Shown here: positions 27,498-37,183 of the stretch, piece after piece
Layout of the letters: the number at the start of each line of letters is the position of its first letter
How positions within the stretch are numbered: the stretch's first letter is position 1
NCBI RefSeq assembly: GCF_022828475.1
Contig: NZ_CP059557.1
Span: forward strand, 6,247,470-6,311,469
DNA from: Saccharopolyspora gloriosae
GTDB lineage: Bacteria; Actinomycetota; Actinomycetes; Mycobacteriales; Pseudonocardiaceae
Direction: 5' to 3'
DNA length: 64,000 bases
Notes under the pieces: model-generated
Databases searched by the model: none
Told to the model about the DNA's origin: nothing
Seen by the model: only the letters and a program-made list of their open reading frames with translations
Made by a program: the position numbers and the translations under genes

Positions 27498-29450
27498 TCA
27501 GCGGCGGTCGGCCAGTTTCGCGAGCATCGCGTTGTAGGCGGCGAGTTCCTCGTCGCCGGAGCGGTCGGCGCGGCGGGCCGCGCGCATATCGTGCCGATAC
27601 CACTGGGTGAGCAGCGCGATCAGCACCACGACCAGCGGCGCCTCCCCTGCGGCCCACGCGATGCCGCCGCCGAGGAACTGGTCGGCGAGCAGGTCCTGCG
27701 TCCACGGCAGGTCCAGGGTGCGGTAGAAGTTCTCGGCGATCACCGCGTCCATGCTCATCACGATCACGCCGAAGAACGCGTGGAACGGCATCACCGCGAA
27801 CACCATGCCGAGCCGAGCCAGGTGCGGGAGCGGTTTCGGCGCCGGGTCCACCCCGATGACCGTCCAGTAGTACAGGTAGCCGATCAGGACGAAGTGGACG
27901 TTCATCAGCTCGTGCGCCCAGTGCTCGGACATCGCGCTCTCGAACAGCGGGGTGAAGTAGAGCGCGTAGAACGAGCCCACGAACAGCACCGTCGCGATCG
28001 CCGGATGCGCCAAGGCCCGCGCGGGCGGGGAGTGCACCACGGCCAGCAGGATTTCCCTTGCGCCGTAAGGGTTTCCCTTCCCTGCGGGCGCCAGGGCGCG
28101 CAGCGCCAACGTGATCGGCCCGCCGAGCACCAGCAGCACCGGAGCCAGCATGTTCAGCACCATGTGCACGAGCATGTGCACGCTGAACACCCCGGACGAG
28201 TAGACGCCGAGCCCGGACGACGTCGCGATCAGCACCGTGCCGCATCCGCACAACCACGCGGCGGTGCGCCCCGCGGGCCACGCGTCACCACGTCGGCGCA
28301 ACCTGCGCACACCCGCCAGGTACAGCGCCGCGAGCACCACGACCGCCGTCCCCAAGATGAGGTCGAATCGCCACACGGTCAGGAAACCGAGCAGATCCGG
28401 CGGCCCCGGCAGGTCATAGCCGAGGATCACTTCCGACGAGCTCGCCGTGCGGTCCAGCAGGTTCGGCGGCGGCGTGTGCGCCATGCCCATCGACACCCCG
28501 ACGGACACCAGCATGATCACCAGTTCGGCGCCGAGCAGCGCCGCCGGTGCCGACACTCGCTGCCGCACCCGCGCTCCGCACCCGCCGAGCACGAGCAGCA
28601 GCACTACCTTCGCCAGCACCAACGTCCCGAACACGGTGCGCCCGAGATCACCGAGCGGCATCAGCACCAGCGCGTCCACCAGACCGGAGACGGCCAGCAC
28701 CACCCAGCACACCCCGGCCAGCGCGCGATACCTCGCCAGCACCGACTCCCGATGCGCGCCGCCCCGGCGGAGGTGCGCGGTGACGGCGACGAGCACGCCG
28801 AGCCACAACGCGGCCGCCACCACGTGCAGCACGATCGCGTTGGTGGCGAAGTCGTGGCCCGCGTTGGACGCCGAATGCCCCACCACGGCCGGCGGCAGCA
28901 GTCCGAACGCGGCGAGCGCGGCCAGTCCGAGCGTCGGGCGCCACCGCAACGTCATCCGCGCGCTGACCGCCACGACCACCGCGACCAACACCGTGACAGC
29001 CCACGCAGCCGGCTCGTACAGGGCGCCGAACAAGCCGGTGAACGCCGCAGGCTCCAGCACGCTGCTCAACGGCTGACCGGTCGCATCGGCCATCTCGAAC
29101 GGGATCATCGCGGCCGCCGCCACCGCCCACACCCACGCGGCCGCGCCGCCGGTGCGGACGGCGGCGAAACCGTCCGGGGCGATGCCACCGGACTCGCGCG
29201 GCGAAGTGAACAGGGCCGCGAACACCACCGCCCCCAAGCAGATCGCCGCCGCACCGTCAGCGACCAACCGCGTCAGACCGATGCCGAAACGCACCACGGC
29301 TCCGGGATCCGAAAGCCCGAGCGGGCTGTAGACGCCCGTTCCTCCGATCGCGGCGACGACCACGGTGACCAGCACCGCGATGCTCAGACCCGCGCCCCAC
29401 GGTGCGGGAAAGGGGCGCTGCGAACTCGGCTCTGGCACTGCTGTCCTCAC
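27498..29450 (-). CDS. CopD-CtaG fusion: copper uptake/cytochrome oxidase copper assembly membrane protein
   Basis: 650 residues from GTG 29450, with at least 14 hydrophobic segments. The N-terminal half (about 60-320) is CopD-like: HSASNAGHDFATNAIVLHVVAAALWLG carries the conserved His residues. The C-terminal half (about 360-620) is a CtaG/Caa3_CtaG domain: SVHMLVHMVLNMLAPVLLVLGGPITL, HPAIATVLFVGSFYALYFTPLF, HELMNVHFVLIGYLYYW and PFHAFFGVIVMSMD. The His- and Met-rich helices suit copper handling for cytochrome oxidase assembly or uptake. It is divergent from the PepSY-DUF5134 operon, 247 bases away, so the two may share regulation. Confidence 0.9.
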   Translation of the reverse strand: MRTAVPEPSSQRPFPAPWGAGLSIAVLVTVVVAAIGGTGVYSPLGLSDPGAVVRFGIGLTRLVADGAAAICLGAVVFAALFTSPRESGGIAPDGFAAVRTGGAAAWVWAVAAAAMIPFEMADATGQPLSSVLEPAAFTGLFGALYEPAAWAVTVLVAVVVAVSARMTLRWRPTLGLAALAAFGLLPPAVVGHSASNAGHDFATNAIVLHVVAAALWLGVLVAVTAHLRRGGAHRESVLARYRALAGVCWVVLAVSGLVDALVLMPLGDLGRTVFGTLVLAKVVLLLVLGGCGARVRQRVSAPAALLGAELVIMLVSVGVSMGMAHTPPPNLLDRTASSSEVILGYDLPGPPDLLGFLTVWRFDLILGTAVVVLAALYLAGVRRLRRRGDAWPAGRTAAWLCGCGTVLIATSSGLGVYSSGVFSVHMLVHMVLNMLAPVLLVLGGPITLALRALAPAGKGNPYGAREILLAVVHSPPARALAHPAIATVLFVGSFYALYFTPLFESAMSEHWAHELMNVHFVLIGYLYYWTVIGVDPAPKPLPHLARLGMVFAVMPFHAFFGVIVMSMDAVIAENFYRTLDLPWTQDLLADQFLGGGIAWAAGEAPLVVVLIALLTQWYRHDMRAARRADRSGDEELAAYNAMLAKLADRR

Positions 29451-29697
29451 ACGACGGTCACCGCACCGGCGGGTCGAGCCGCCGGTGGCGGGCTGCTGCC
29501 CGCACCCGGACTGGTCGCGCCGACCCCGCCGCGGGTTCCGGACATTCCGTGTGACCTCACCCGCACCGGCGGCCGGGGAGACGAACGCGCTAGGCCGTTC
29601 GATCCCACATCGTGGAGGGGGATGTCACAGCGGGAACCAGAACCGATGATCAGGCGACTAGTGAGGCGACCGATGCGGCGAACCAGCAGGAGTGACG

Positions 29698-31086
29698 ATG
29701 GTGACGGAACCGGGGCTCGCAGCGCAGTCCTTCCCGCCGGAAGCGCCCGAGCAGGAAGCGGCGGCGCCCGAGCGGAACCCCTCCACCTGGGCCGTGCTGC
29801 GGCCGCTGGTGCTGCGGCTGCACTTCTACGCCGGGGTGTTCATCGCGCCGTTCCTGGTGATCGCCGCCCTGACGGGCATGCTCTACGTCTTCACGCCGCA
29901 GCTGGAGCAGGCCTTCTACGCGCACGAACTGCACGTTCCGGCCGCGGCCACCACGACGCCGCTGTCCGAGCAGATCGCGGTCGCGCAGACCGTCCGGCCC
30001 GGTGAGCAGCTGCAGGCCGTCCGGCCGGGCGCGACGCCGACCGACACCACGCAGGTGATCTTCAAGGCCCCCGATCTGCCGGACAGCTACCAGCGCACCG
30101 TGTTCATCGACCCGCACACCACCGAGATCCGCGGCGACCTGGTCACCTACGGCTCGGGGCAGGCGCTGCCGCTGCGCGCGTGGATCGACAACCTGCACCG
30201 CGGCCTGCACCTCGGCGACACCGGCCGGCTCTACAGCGAGCTCGCCGCCAGCTGGTTGTGGGTGGTCGTTCTCGGCGGCGTCGCGCTGTGGATCGGGCGC
30301 CCGCGCCGGAACAGGCGGGCGCGGTCGCTGCTGGCTCCGGAACTCCGCCCGGCCGGCCGCAGGCGGGTGCTGTCGTGGCACGGCGCGGTCGGGCTGTGGG
30401 CGGCGCTCGGGCTGCTCTTCCTGTCGGCGACCGGCCTGACCTGGTCGGTGCACGCCGGGGAGAACGTCACGGCGGCCCGCGCACAGCTGTCCTGGGAGAC
30501 CCCGGCCGTGACGGCGCAGCTGCCGTCCCCGCCTTCCTCCGACGTCGGCATCGACCGGGTGCACCAGGCGGCGCTCGGCGCGGGCCTGGACGGGCAGGTG
30601 GAGATCACACCGCCGGAGGGGGCCGGTTCCGCCTACACCGTGCAGCAGCAGGGGCGGACCTGGCCGACCAAGCAGGACCAGGTGGCGGTGGATCCGTCCA
30701 CCGGCACGATCACCGAGACGGTCCGGTTCGCGGACTACCCGCTGATGGCGAAGCTCGCCCGCTGGGGCGTCGACGCGCACATGGGACTGCTGTTCGGCCT
30801 GGTGAACCAGTTGCTGCTGGTCGGGCTGATGCTCGCCCTGCTGTCGATGATCTTCTGGGGTTACCGGATGTGGTGGCTGCGCAGGCCCACCCGCGGCGAC
30901 GGCCGGATCGGCAGGCCACCGGAACGCGGCGTCTGGCGGCGAATTCCCGGCCGGATCATGGCGCCGATCATCGTCGGAGCCGCGTTCGTCGCCTACTTCC
31001 TGCCGCTGCTGGGGGCATCCCTGCTGGTCTTCCTCGTCGTCGACATCGTGCTGGGCTCGCGTGCCCGGCGGAGCACCGGAGTCTGA
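29698..31086 (+). CDS. PepSY-associated transmembrane (PepSY_TM) protein
   Basis: About 462 residues from ATG 29698 (CAGGAG six bases upstream). Architecture is PepSY_TM: an N-terminal helix LRLHFYAGVFIAPFLVIAALTGMLYVF, a first extracytoplasmic PepSY segment, IDNLHRGLHLGDTGRLYSELAASWLWVVVLGG, helix GAVGLWAALGLLFLSATGLTW, a second PepSY segment with DAHMGLLFGLVNQLLLVG, and two C-terminal helices. Such proteins are implicated in periplasmic metal-reductase steps for iron-siderophore or copper handling; the copper-linked neighbours favour metal homeostasis. The DUF5134 gene follows three bases after its stop. Confidence 0.85.
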   Translation: MVTEPGLAAQSFPPEAPEQEAAAPERNPSTWAVLRPLVLRLHFYAGVFIAPFLVIAALTGMLYVFTPQLEQAFYAHELHVPAAATTTPLSEQIAVAQTVRPGEQLQAVRPGATPTDTTQVIFKAPDLPDSYQRTVFIDPHTTEIRGDLVTYGSGQALPLRAWIDNLHRGLHLGDTGRLYSELAASWLWVVVLGGVALWIGRPRRNRRARSLLAPELRPAGRRRVLSWHGAVGLWAALGLLFLSATGLTWSVHAGENVTAARAQLSWETPAVTAQLPSPPSSDVGIDRVHQAALGAGLDGQVEITPPEGAGSAYTVQQQGRTWPTKQDQVAVDPSTGTITETVRFADYPLMAKLARWGVDAHMGLLFGLVNQLLLVGLMLALLSMIFWGYRMWWLRRPTRGDGRIGRPPERGVWRRIPGRIMAPIIVGAAFVAYFLPLLGASLLVFLVVDIVLGSRARRSTGV

Positions 31087-31088
31087 TC

Positions 31089-31763
31089 GTGGTCGAATCA
31101 CTGCTGCTGAGCTGGATCCTGACGGTGTTGTTCACTGCGACGGCGGCGTGGTGCGCGTTCAGCGCCACCCGCCCCGCGCTGCGGCCGAGCGATCGGCTCA
31201 GCTCGGTGAGTCACCTGGTGATGAGCCTGCTGATGATCGCGATGACGTGGCCGTGGGGCATGAGCGTGCCCGCGACTCCCCAGGTGGTGTTGTTCTCGGT
31301 TGCCACGGTGTGGTTCGTGGCGTTGACGGCGCTGCGGGTGCCTTGCGCGCACGGGTACGGCTCGCCTCGGCTGGCGCACCTGCATCACGCGGTGATGTCG
31401 GCGGCGATGGTGTGGATGGTCGCGATGATGCCGCTGCTCATGCTCGGCGCGTCCGATTCCGGCGGCGGTCACCACCACCACTCCATGGGCGTCGGTGGCG
31501 GCGCCGGGGTGCTGGCGGCGCCGGCCGCCGCCGAGACCACTCCGGGCGCGGTCGTGGCGATCTCCGCGGTGCTGGCGGCGTTCTTGGTGCTGTCCTCGGT
31601 GGCCTGGATCTCCACCGCGGTGGACACGGCACGCCACACCCTCAACACCGCGGACACCACCGGCTCACCGGCCGACCCTCGCGCGACGCGGCTCGCTCTC
31701 GACTCCGCCTGCCACGGAGCGATGAGCATCGGCATGGGCGCCATGCTCTTCGCGATGCTCTGA
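31089..31763 (+). CDS. DUF5134 membrane protein
   Basis: 224 residues from GTG 31089, immediately after the PepSY gene, so co-transcribed. About six hydrophobic helices are visible; HLVMSLLMIAMTWPWGM, HLHHAVMSAAMVWMVAMMPL and ACHGAMSIGMGAMLFAML match the DUF5134 pattern of His/Met-bearing helices. A loop holds GGGHHHHSMG. The His- and Met-rich character, together with PepSY and CopD/CtaG neighbours, suggests copper handling in the membrane; function is not established. Confidence 0.85.
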   Translation: MVESLLLSWILTVLFTATAAWCAFSATRPALRPSDRLSSVSHLVMSLLMIAMTWPWGMSVPATPQVVLFSVATVWFVALTALRVPCAHGYGSPRLAHLHHAVMSAAMVWMVAMMPLLMLGASDSGGGHHHHSMGVGGGAGVLAAPAAAETTPGAVVAISAVLAAFLVLSSVAWISTAVDTARHTLNTADTTGSPADPRATRLALDSACHGAMSIGMGAMLFAML

Positions 31764-31778
31764 GCCCCGGACGACTCG

Positions 31779-31890
31779 AGTGAACGGCCCGGTTGACCAA
31801 TGGGACCGGGCAAAGAAGACGTTCACCTGGCGGATCGTCAGGTGAACGGCCCGGTTGACCAATGAGACCGGGCGAAGGCGGCATTCACCT
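31779..31890. repeat. Two tandem GTGAACGG palindromic elements
   Basis: Two copies, starting at 31780 and 31842 (62-base period). Each opens with GTGAACGGCCCGGTTGACC and closes with (C)RTTCACCT, with an inner GGCCCGGT/ACCGGGC pairing. They lie between the convergent DUF5134 and JetD genes and resemble the element at 3449-3500. Confidence 0.85.
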
Positions 31891-31908
31891 CAGGGGCTTG
31901 CGGGCCGG

Positions 31909-33126
31909 TCACGGCGAGCGCCAGACCGCCTCGTCGAGCAGGGCGTCCGCGAGGCGTTCTTGGGGCACCGCGACGCGGTTGTCCCGCAGTGCGGGGGCGA
32001 GGGCGGCGTCCCAGGGAGCTTCCGTCACCCGCCCGACTCCAGGGCCGGAGGGGTATCGGTCGAGCGCCGCGAGGTAGTCCGCCGCGCTCATCCGCCACGG
32101 CACGGCGCGCGTCTTCGCCAGCACGTACGCCGCGATGCGCACGCCCTCGCCGTCGAAATCGCCGTGGTAGCGCAACGTCGCCCCGGCCCCCGACAGCAGC
32201 CGCAGCAGCAGGATCCCGGCGCTGTTCGGCCACCCCGAAGTGCACACCATCGGCGGGCAGGTGCGGCCGAACCGGCGCAGCGCGAGCGCCAGCACGCTCG
32301 GGTTCTCCACCACCCACACTTCGTGCACGCCGAGCGCGATCCGCCCCGCATCGCGCAGCTGCGCCAACGTGAGCACCGCGACGTGCCCGGAATCGGTGCA
32401 GGAGCGCATGATCTCGCCGCACAGCCGCCCGCCGATCGGCTGCACACCCGCGGTGAGCACCACAGTGGACAGTTCATCCTCGTCGATTCCGGCTCGCCGC
32501 CACAGTTCGCGGCGTTGCTCGGCGCTGGCGGGCAGCGCGACGTCGTAGATCTCGGCGAGCGCGCGCAACACCAGCCCGGAAAGCCGCCGGCCCGCGTCCA
32601 GCGCGTGCGGATCGCCCAGCACGTCACCCGCGAACGACGGCAGTGGTGTCCCCGCGGCGGGCAACCGGGAGAGCACGTGCAGCGCGGCGTCCAGCGATTC
32701 CCCGGTGGCGGCGGGAGATCCGCCGATCACACCGCCCCGGCGCACCTGCTCCGCCCACTCCCGCAGCGCGGGCTGCGCGGTCACCACCGGGTGCTCCGCG
32801 AGCCAGTCCCACAGCGCCGCCCGCTGCTGCTGAGCGCGTTGCCGTTGCAGCGCCCGGTTTTCCAGCGGCCCGATCAGTTCCTCGACGATGCCGCGGGAAT
32901 CCATCCCGCAGACCTGCCCGAGCACCACGTCCAGCCGCGACAGCGACACCGTGACGTGGTCGGCGGGCAGTCGATCCATGCCGAGCAGGTCCGCCAGCGC
33001 CTCCCGCTGAGCGCGGTCCAGCGGCCCGACCCGCACCCGGTTCACCGGGCGTCCGGAGCAAAGCCGGTCGTGCACCGCCTGCCACAGCGGTGCGAACTCG
33101 GCTCGCCGCAGACCGTCAGGAAGCAC
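31909..33126 (-). CDS. jetD: Wadjet type II JetD: Toprim-domain nuclease subunit (TIGR02679/DUF2399)
   Basis: 405 residues from GTG 33126, preceded by GGAGGAA and overlapping jetC by 11 bases; ATG 33189 would overlap by 74 bases without a better site. The N-terminal part matches the TIGR02679 family. The C-terminal DUF2399 is Toprim-like: VHEVWVVENPSVLAL provides the catalytic Glu and LRYHGDFDGEGVRIAAYVL the DxDxxG acidic cluster. In Wadjet, JetD cuts DNA after the JetABC condensin complex extrudes a small circular plasmid. It is the last gene of the operon and is followed by the tandem palindromes. Confidence 0.88.
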   Translation of the reverse strand: MLPDGLRRAEFAPLWQAVHDRLCSGRPVNRVRVGPLDRAQREALADLLGMDRLPADHVTVSLSRLDVVLGQVCGMDSRGIVEELIGPLENRALQRQRAQQQRAALWDWLAEHPVVTAQPALREWAEQVRRGGVIGGSPAATGESLDAALHVLSRLPAAGTPLPSFAGDVLGDPHALDAGRRLSGLVLRALAEIYDVALPASAEQRRELWRRAGIDEDELSTVVLTAGVQPIGGRLCGEIMRSCTDSGHVAVLTLAQLRDAGRIALGVHEVWVVENPSVLALALRRFGRTCPPMVCTSGWPNSAGILLLRLLSGAGATLRYHGDFDGEGVRIAAYVLAKTRAVPWRMSAADYLAALDRYPSGPGVGRVTEAPWDAALAPALRDNRVAVPQERLADALLDEAVWRSP

Positions 33127-36100
33127 CGCGTTCCTCCGCGAGCGCCCGGCCGTCCCAGACGAAGCGGGCGGTGGTGACCGCGTCATCACCGTCCCCGGTG
33201 ATGAGCTGGTGGATCGCGATCCCGTCCAGTTCCCGGTAGGTGCACCACTCGTGGTCGCTGGTCAGCACCAGGTCCAGGTCGAGCGCGGTGAGCAGGTCGA
33301 ACACCTGCCCGCGGTTGGTGGCGTCCACGCCCACGAACACTTCGTCGAGCAGGATGAGCCGGGGCGCGGTCGGCACCGCCTGGTAGTGCGCGGCGACGGC
33401 GGCGAACAGCGGGAGGTGCAGCGCGATGGCCTTCTCGCCGCCGGAGAGCGCGCCGTGCAGCCGCTTCGTGAGCAGCTGCCAGCCGTCCCCGTTCGCCCGG
33501 TCGATCTTCACGCCGAACCGGTGCCATGCGGTGTAGTCGAAGACCTGCGCGAGCTGGCCTTCCCAGCTGGCGGCGGCGTTGTTCTGCTTGGCCTCGTCGA
33601 TGCGGTCCCGGAAGAAGTCGTGCAGCGCGTCCTTGTCCGCGTCGGTGAGCCGAACCGGGTCGGTGAGCAGCAGTTCCCGCGCGGTCTTGGTGCCCGCGGG
33701 CAGGTTCGGGTCGACCTCCCACACCAGCTGCACGGCGACCTTGGACGCGGTGCGCACCCGCTTGAGCCGGGTGTTCATGGTGTCGACGAGTTCTCCGGCC
33801 TGGCGGATGCGGGCGGCGAGGTGCCTGCGGGTGTCGCCGGTGAGGGTCTTGTCGAACAGGTCGCGTTCGGCGCCGGTGATGTCGTCGCTCGCCCGGTCGC
33901 GTTCGGCGCGCAGCGCGTCGCGCAATCCGGTGGCTCCGACCCGGATCCCGTCGAGGGTGGCGACGAAGATCTGCACGTCGTCGTCGGGTTCCAGTTCCAG
34001 GTCGGCGCGTTCGGCGAGGATGTGGCGGCTGCCGTACATGGCCTCGTTGAGCCTGCCGAGCGCGTCGGTGAGGTTCTTCGCGCTGTGCGGGGTTTTCGCC
34101 CAGGTCGCGGCGATTTCGCGGGCCGCCGCCAGCGCGGCGGTCACACCATCCGATGTGGACAGTTCGAGGGTGGTTCCCGCGTCCTCGGCGAATCCGGCGG
34201 TGACCCGGCCGCGGAGTCGTTCGGCGGCGGCGTCGCGCTCGGCGAGCGCGGTGTCCCGGCGTTCCGCGTCGGCGGCGCGCTGGTTGCTCAACGAGCCGAT
34301 GCGCCCGGCCACCTCGATGAGCTGGTCGGAGACCTCGCCACGCCGGTCGTCGAGTTCCAGCAGATGGGCGCGCAACCGGCTCATCTCGTCCAGGACTTCC
34401 TGGTAGCCGGTGCCGAGCGCGCGCTGCACCGCATCGGTGCGCTCGGTGAGCCGCAACGCTTTCAGCTCGGCTTCGGCGGCTTCGGCCTGTCGTTCCGCCG
34501 CGATGTCCGCGGCTCGTTTCGCCACGTCCGCTGCGGCGTCCGCGGCGCGGCGCTCGTTGTCCGCGTCGAACCGGGCGTCGAGCCAGGTGCCTGCGGAGTC
34601 GGTGAAACCGGCCACCCGGAAGTCCAGCTCGTCCAGCACCGGCCGTTCGGCGGGCAGCCCGCGTTCGGCGGCGAGGGCGGCGAGCCGGTTTCCGGCCAGC
34701 CGCGCGGTTTCCGCCGTCTCGGAGACCCGCTCGGTTCGTCTGCGCACGGCGTCGTCGCGGGCGGCGACCTCGGCTTCGGCGACGTCGGCGGCCCGCCGGG
34801 ATTCCTGCACGGCCGCGTCGTCCGGCACGGCGTTCCACTCGGCGTGCAGGGCGTCCCGGCGCTCGGTGAGGGCGTCGACGGTCGTGTCGAGTTCGGCGAG
34901 TTCGCCGTCCAGCTCGCTGATCGACCGGTCGAGTTCGGCGATCCGGCGGCGCCGGGCGCGGTCTCTGGCTGCGGCGCCGACGTGGGCCGCTTCGGGTTTG
35001 TCCCAGCTGCCCCTGAGCCCGGCGACCCGCCACCGTCCGTCCGGCGCGACGGCCACGATCGGGTCCGCTTCGGGACCGCGATGCCGCCCGCCGTCGTCGG
35101 AACTCGCGTCGAATCGTTCGGTGCCGTAGCCGATTCCGTGCAGCACGGCCCAAATCCGGTCGCGGTCCACCGGCCCCGCCGATTCCGGACGCAACACTTC
35201 CACGAGCGACTGCCCGTCCACCGGGCGCAGCCGGTCCGGGTCGAGGAACGTGTCGTGCCCGTCCACGTCGAGCGCCCCGTCCGGGCTCACCCAGGCGTCG
35301 AGCAGTCCGGCGGCCTGCAACGCCGCCTCCACCTTCGCCTGCACGTCAGCGGCGATGCCGTTGCGGAACGCCACGAGCCGCCACAGCGGCGCACCTCGCA
35401 GCTCCTGCCGGTTCGCGGTGCGGGTGTCGGGGGCGGTGGGCGGCAGGTCGGTCTGCTCGCGCAACCGTTCGCGCCGCACGCCGAGTTCGGTGTGCCGGCC
35501 CCGCAGTTCCTTGCGTTGCGCGACGGCGGCGGCGTGCCGCTGCGCGAGCGCGTCGGCGGCGGCGAGGTAACCGGGGCGGAGGTGTTCCAGCAGCCCGGCG
35601 CGGGAATCGGCGTGCGCGGCGGCCTCGTCGACGTCCGCGACGGGCAGCTCGGTCAACCCCGCCGCCCAGGTCCGCAGCAGCTCGCCTTGGTGGCGCACGG
35701 CCTCGTCGTGGGCTTCCACGGCGGCGGTGCGCCGTTCGGTGGCGTCGGCCAAGTCGGTCCTGGCCTGGTCCAGTTCGTTTTCCGCGCCGGTGCGAGCCGC
35801 CACCGCTGCGTCGTGCCGGTCGAGTTCGGCTCGGACCTCGGCGATGACGTCGTGCTTGCTGCGCACGGCGGCGCGCAGCAGTCGCCGAGTGCGCTGCCGG
35901 TCCGCGGTGTCCGTGACCTCCTGGAACGCCCCGGTCAGGCCCACGCGTTCGGCCTGGTGCCGGGCGTCCTGCTCGGCGCGCTGGGCCGCCGCGACCGCCG
36001 ACGCCGCCCGGTCCTCGACCTCCGTGGCCTGCGCCGCGTCCGCGGCCGCCTGTCCGGCGCGCTGTTCGGCCTGCTCACGCAGGCCCGTCGCGAACCGGTC

Positions 36101-37183
36101 CGCGGCCGCGGTCTCGGTGCGCAGCCGGTCCAGTTCCTGGCCCTGCCGGTACCACTCGCTGTCGGCGAGCCCGTCGATGCGGGCCTGGGTGCGTTCGGCG
36201 TCCTGCTCCAGCTCGGCCTTGCGGCTTTCGGCGGCGCCCCGGTCCGCCACGGCCTGCTCGTGCAGCCGCGCGCTGTCCTTCGCCGCCCCGGAAAGCCGAT
36301 CGAGCTCGGAGGTCGCGGAGATCACCCCGGCCGCGGCGGCCCGCAGCACCCGCTGCGCGTAGGTGCGCTGGCGGTCGGCGACGGCCTCCGCCGCCTGCAC
36401 TTCCGAGTCCAGCCTGGTGAGGTGTTCACGCTGCTGGTCGAGCCGCTCGAAACCCTCGGCGAGTTCGGCGATCTCGGTGCGTCCCAGCGGCGGTAACGCC
36501 CGCGACAGCAAGGTGGACAGCAGGTTCGGGTCGAGCCGCTCGGAGAGCTTCGGCGTGCGCAGCTGCAGCAACGCGGTGATCAGCGCCTCGAAGCGCTGCT
36601 CGCTGAGGTCGGGGAACAACGCGCCGCGCACCGCCGCCCGGTGATCGGCCGCCGTCGGGTGCAGGGTGCCGTCCGCGCCCAGCACCTCGGTGAGCGCGGG
36701 TTTCGTCAACGGCTGTCCGCTGTCGTTGACCAGCGAAATCCCGCCGTCCACGCCGATCCGCCTGCTGGTGGTGAAGTAGTCGGCGTGCACCGTCGAGGTG
36801 TGCTTGCTGGCCTGCAACCGGGCACCGCAGCTGAACCACTCGTCCTCGCCCGCCTGGAACTCCAGCCACACGTACCCGACGCGGGTCACCCCGCCGGCCC
36901 CTTCGCCCATGAGGTTCCAGTGCATGGTGCGTTCGGAACTGCCGAACGTGGAGAGGCGGTTCGCGCGCAGGTTCGCGTCGAACAGGAACGGCAACAGCAG
37001 TTCGAGGGCCTTCGACTTGCCGGTTCCGTTCGGGCCGCGCAGCAGCAACCGTCCTTTGTGGAACTCGAAGACCTCGTCGTAGTAGCGCCACACGTTGAGG
37101 ATGCCCGCCCGCGAAGGCCGCCACCGCGATGTCGTTGCACGCGGCCCGGCGGACGGCTGGACAACGGAATCGGGGACCGTCAC
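33116..37183 (-). CDS. jetC: Wadjet type II JetC: SMC/MukB-like condensin ATPase (TIGR02680)
   Basis: 1355 residues from GTG 37183, with a GTGA overlap on the jetB stop. Walker A is GPNGTGKSKALELLLPF at residues 50-66. Long coiled coils fill about 290-630 and 860-1200 around a central hinge-like region. The C-terminus carries ALSGGEKAIALHLPLFA (ABC signature), LILLDEVFVGVD (Walker B) and LVLTSDHEW (H-loop). This is the motor of the Wadjet complex, which extrudes loops and recognises small closed circles. The open frames on the opposite strand here are by-products of GC-rich codons. Confidence 0.92.
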   Translation of the reverse strand: MTVPDSVVQPSAGPRATTSRWRPSRAGILNVWRYYDEVFEFHKGRLLLRGPNGTGKSKALELLLPFLFDANLRANRLSTFGSSERTMHWNLMGEGAGGVTRVGYVWLEFQAGEDEWFSCGARLQASKHTSTVHADYFTTSRRIGVDGGISLVNDSGQPLTKPALTEVLGADGTLHPTAADHRAAVRGALFPDLSEQRFEALITALLQLRTPKLSERLDPNLLSTLLSRALPPLGRTEIAELAEGFERLDQQREHLTRLDSEVQAAEAVADRQRTYAQRVLRAAAAGVISATSELDRLSGAAKDSARLHEQAVADRGAAESRKAELEQDAERTQARIDGLADSEWYRQGQELDRLRTETAAADRFATGLREQAEQRAGQAAADAAQATEVEDRAASAVAAAQRAEQDARHQAERVGLTGAFQEVTDTADRQRTRRLLRAAVRSKHDVIAEVRAELDRHDAAVAARTGAENELDQARTDLADATERRTAAVEAHDEAVRHQGELLRTWAAGLTELPVADVDEAAAHADSRAGLLEHLRPGYLAAADALAQRHAAAVAQRKELRGRHTELGVRRERLREQTDLPPTAPDTRTANRQELRGAPLWRLVAFRNGIAADVQAKVEAALQAAGLLDAWVSPDGALDVDGHDTFLDPDRLRPVDGQSLVEVLRPESAGPVDRDRIWAVLHGIGYGTERFDASSDDGGRHRGPEADPIVAVAPDGRWRVAGLRGSWDKPEAAHVGAAARDRARRRRIAELDRSISELDGELAELDTTVDALTERRDALHAEWNAVPDDAAVQESRRAADVAEAEVAARDDAVRRRTERVSETAETARLAGNRLAALAAERGLPAERPVLDELDFRVAGFTDSAGTWLDARFDADNERRAADAAADVAKRAADIAAERQAEAAEAELKALRLTERTDAVQRALGTGYQEVLDEMSRLRAHLLELDDRRGEVSDQLIEVAGRIGSLSNQRAADAERRDTALAERDAAAERLRGRVTAGFAEDAGTTLELSTSDGVTAALAAAREIAATWAKTPHSAKNLTDALGRLNEAMYGSRHILAERADLELEPDDDVQIFVATLDGIRVGATGLRDALRAERDRASDDITGAERDLFDKTLTGDTRRHLAARIRQAGELVDTMNTRLKRVRTASKVAVQLVWEVDPNLPAGTKTARELLLTDPVRLTDADKDALHDFFRDRIDEAKQNNAAASWEGQLAQVFDYTAWHRFGVKIDRANGDGWQLLTKRLHGALSGGEKAIALHLPLFAAVAAHYQAVPTAPRLILLDEVFVGVDATNRGQVFDLLTALDLDLVLTSDHEWCTYRELDGIAIHQLITGDGDDAVTTARFVWDGRALAEERGAS

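Noticed and set aside
33186-36496. Long open frames on both strands inside jetC (up to about 1095 codons)
   Set aside because: They arise from GC-rich third positions of the real jetC gene; their translations are low-complexity Arg/Gly/Pro text without family features.
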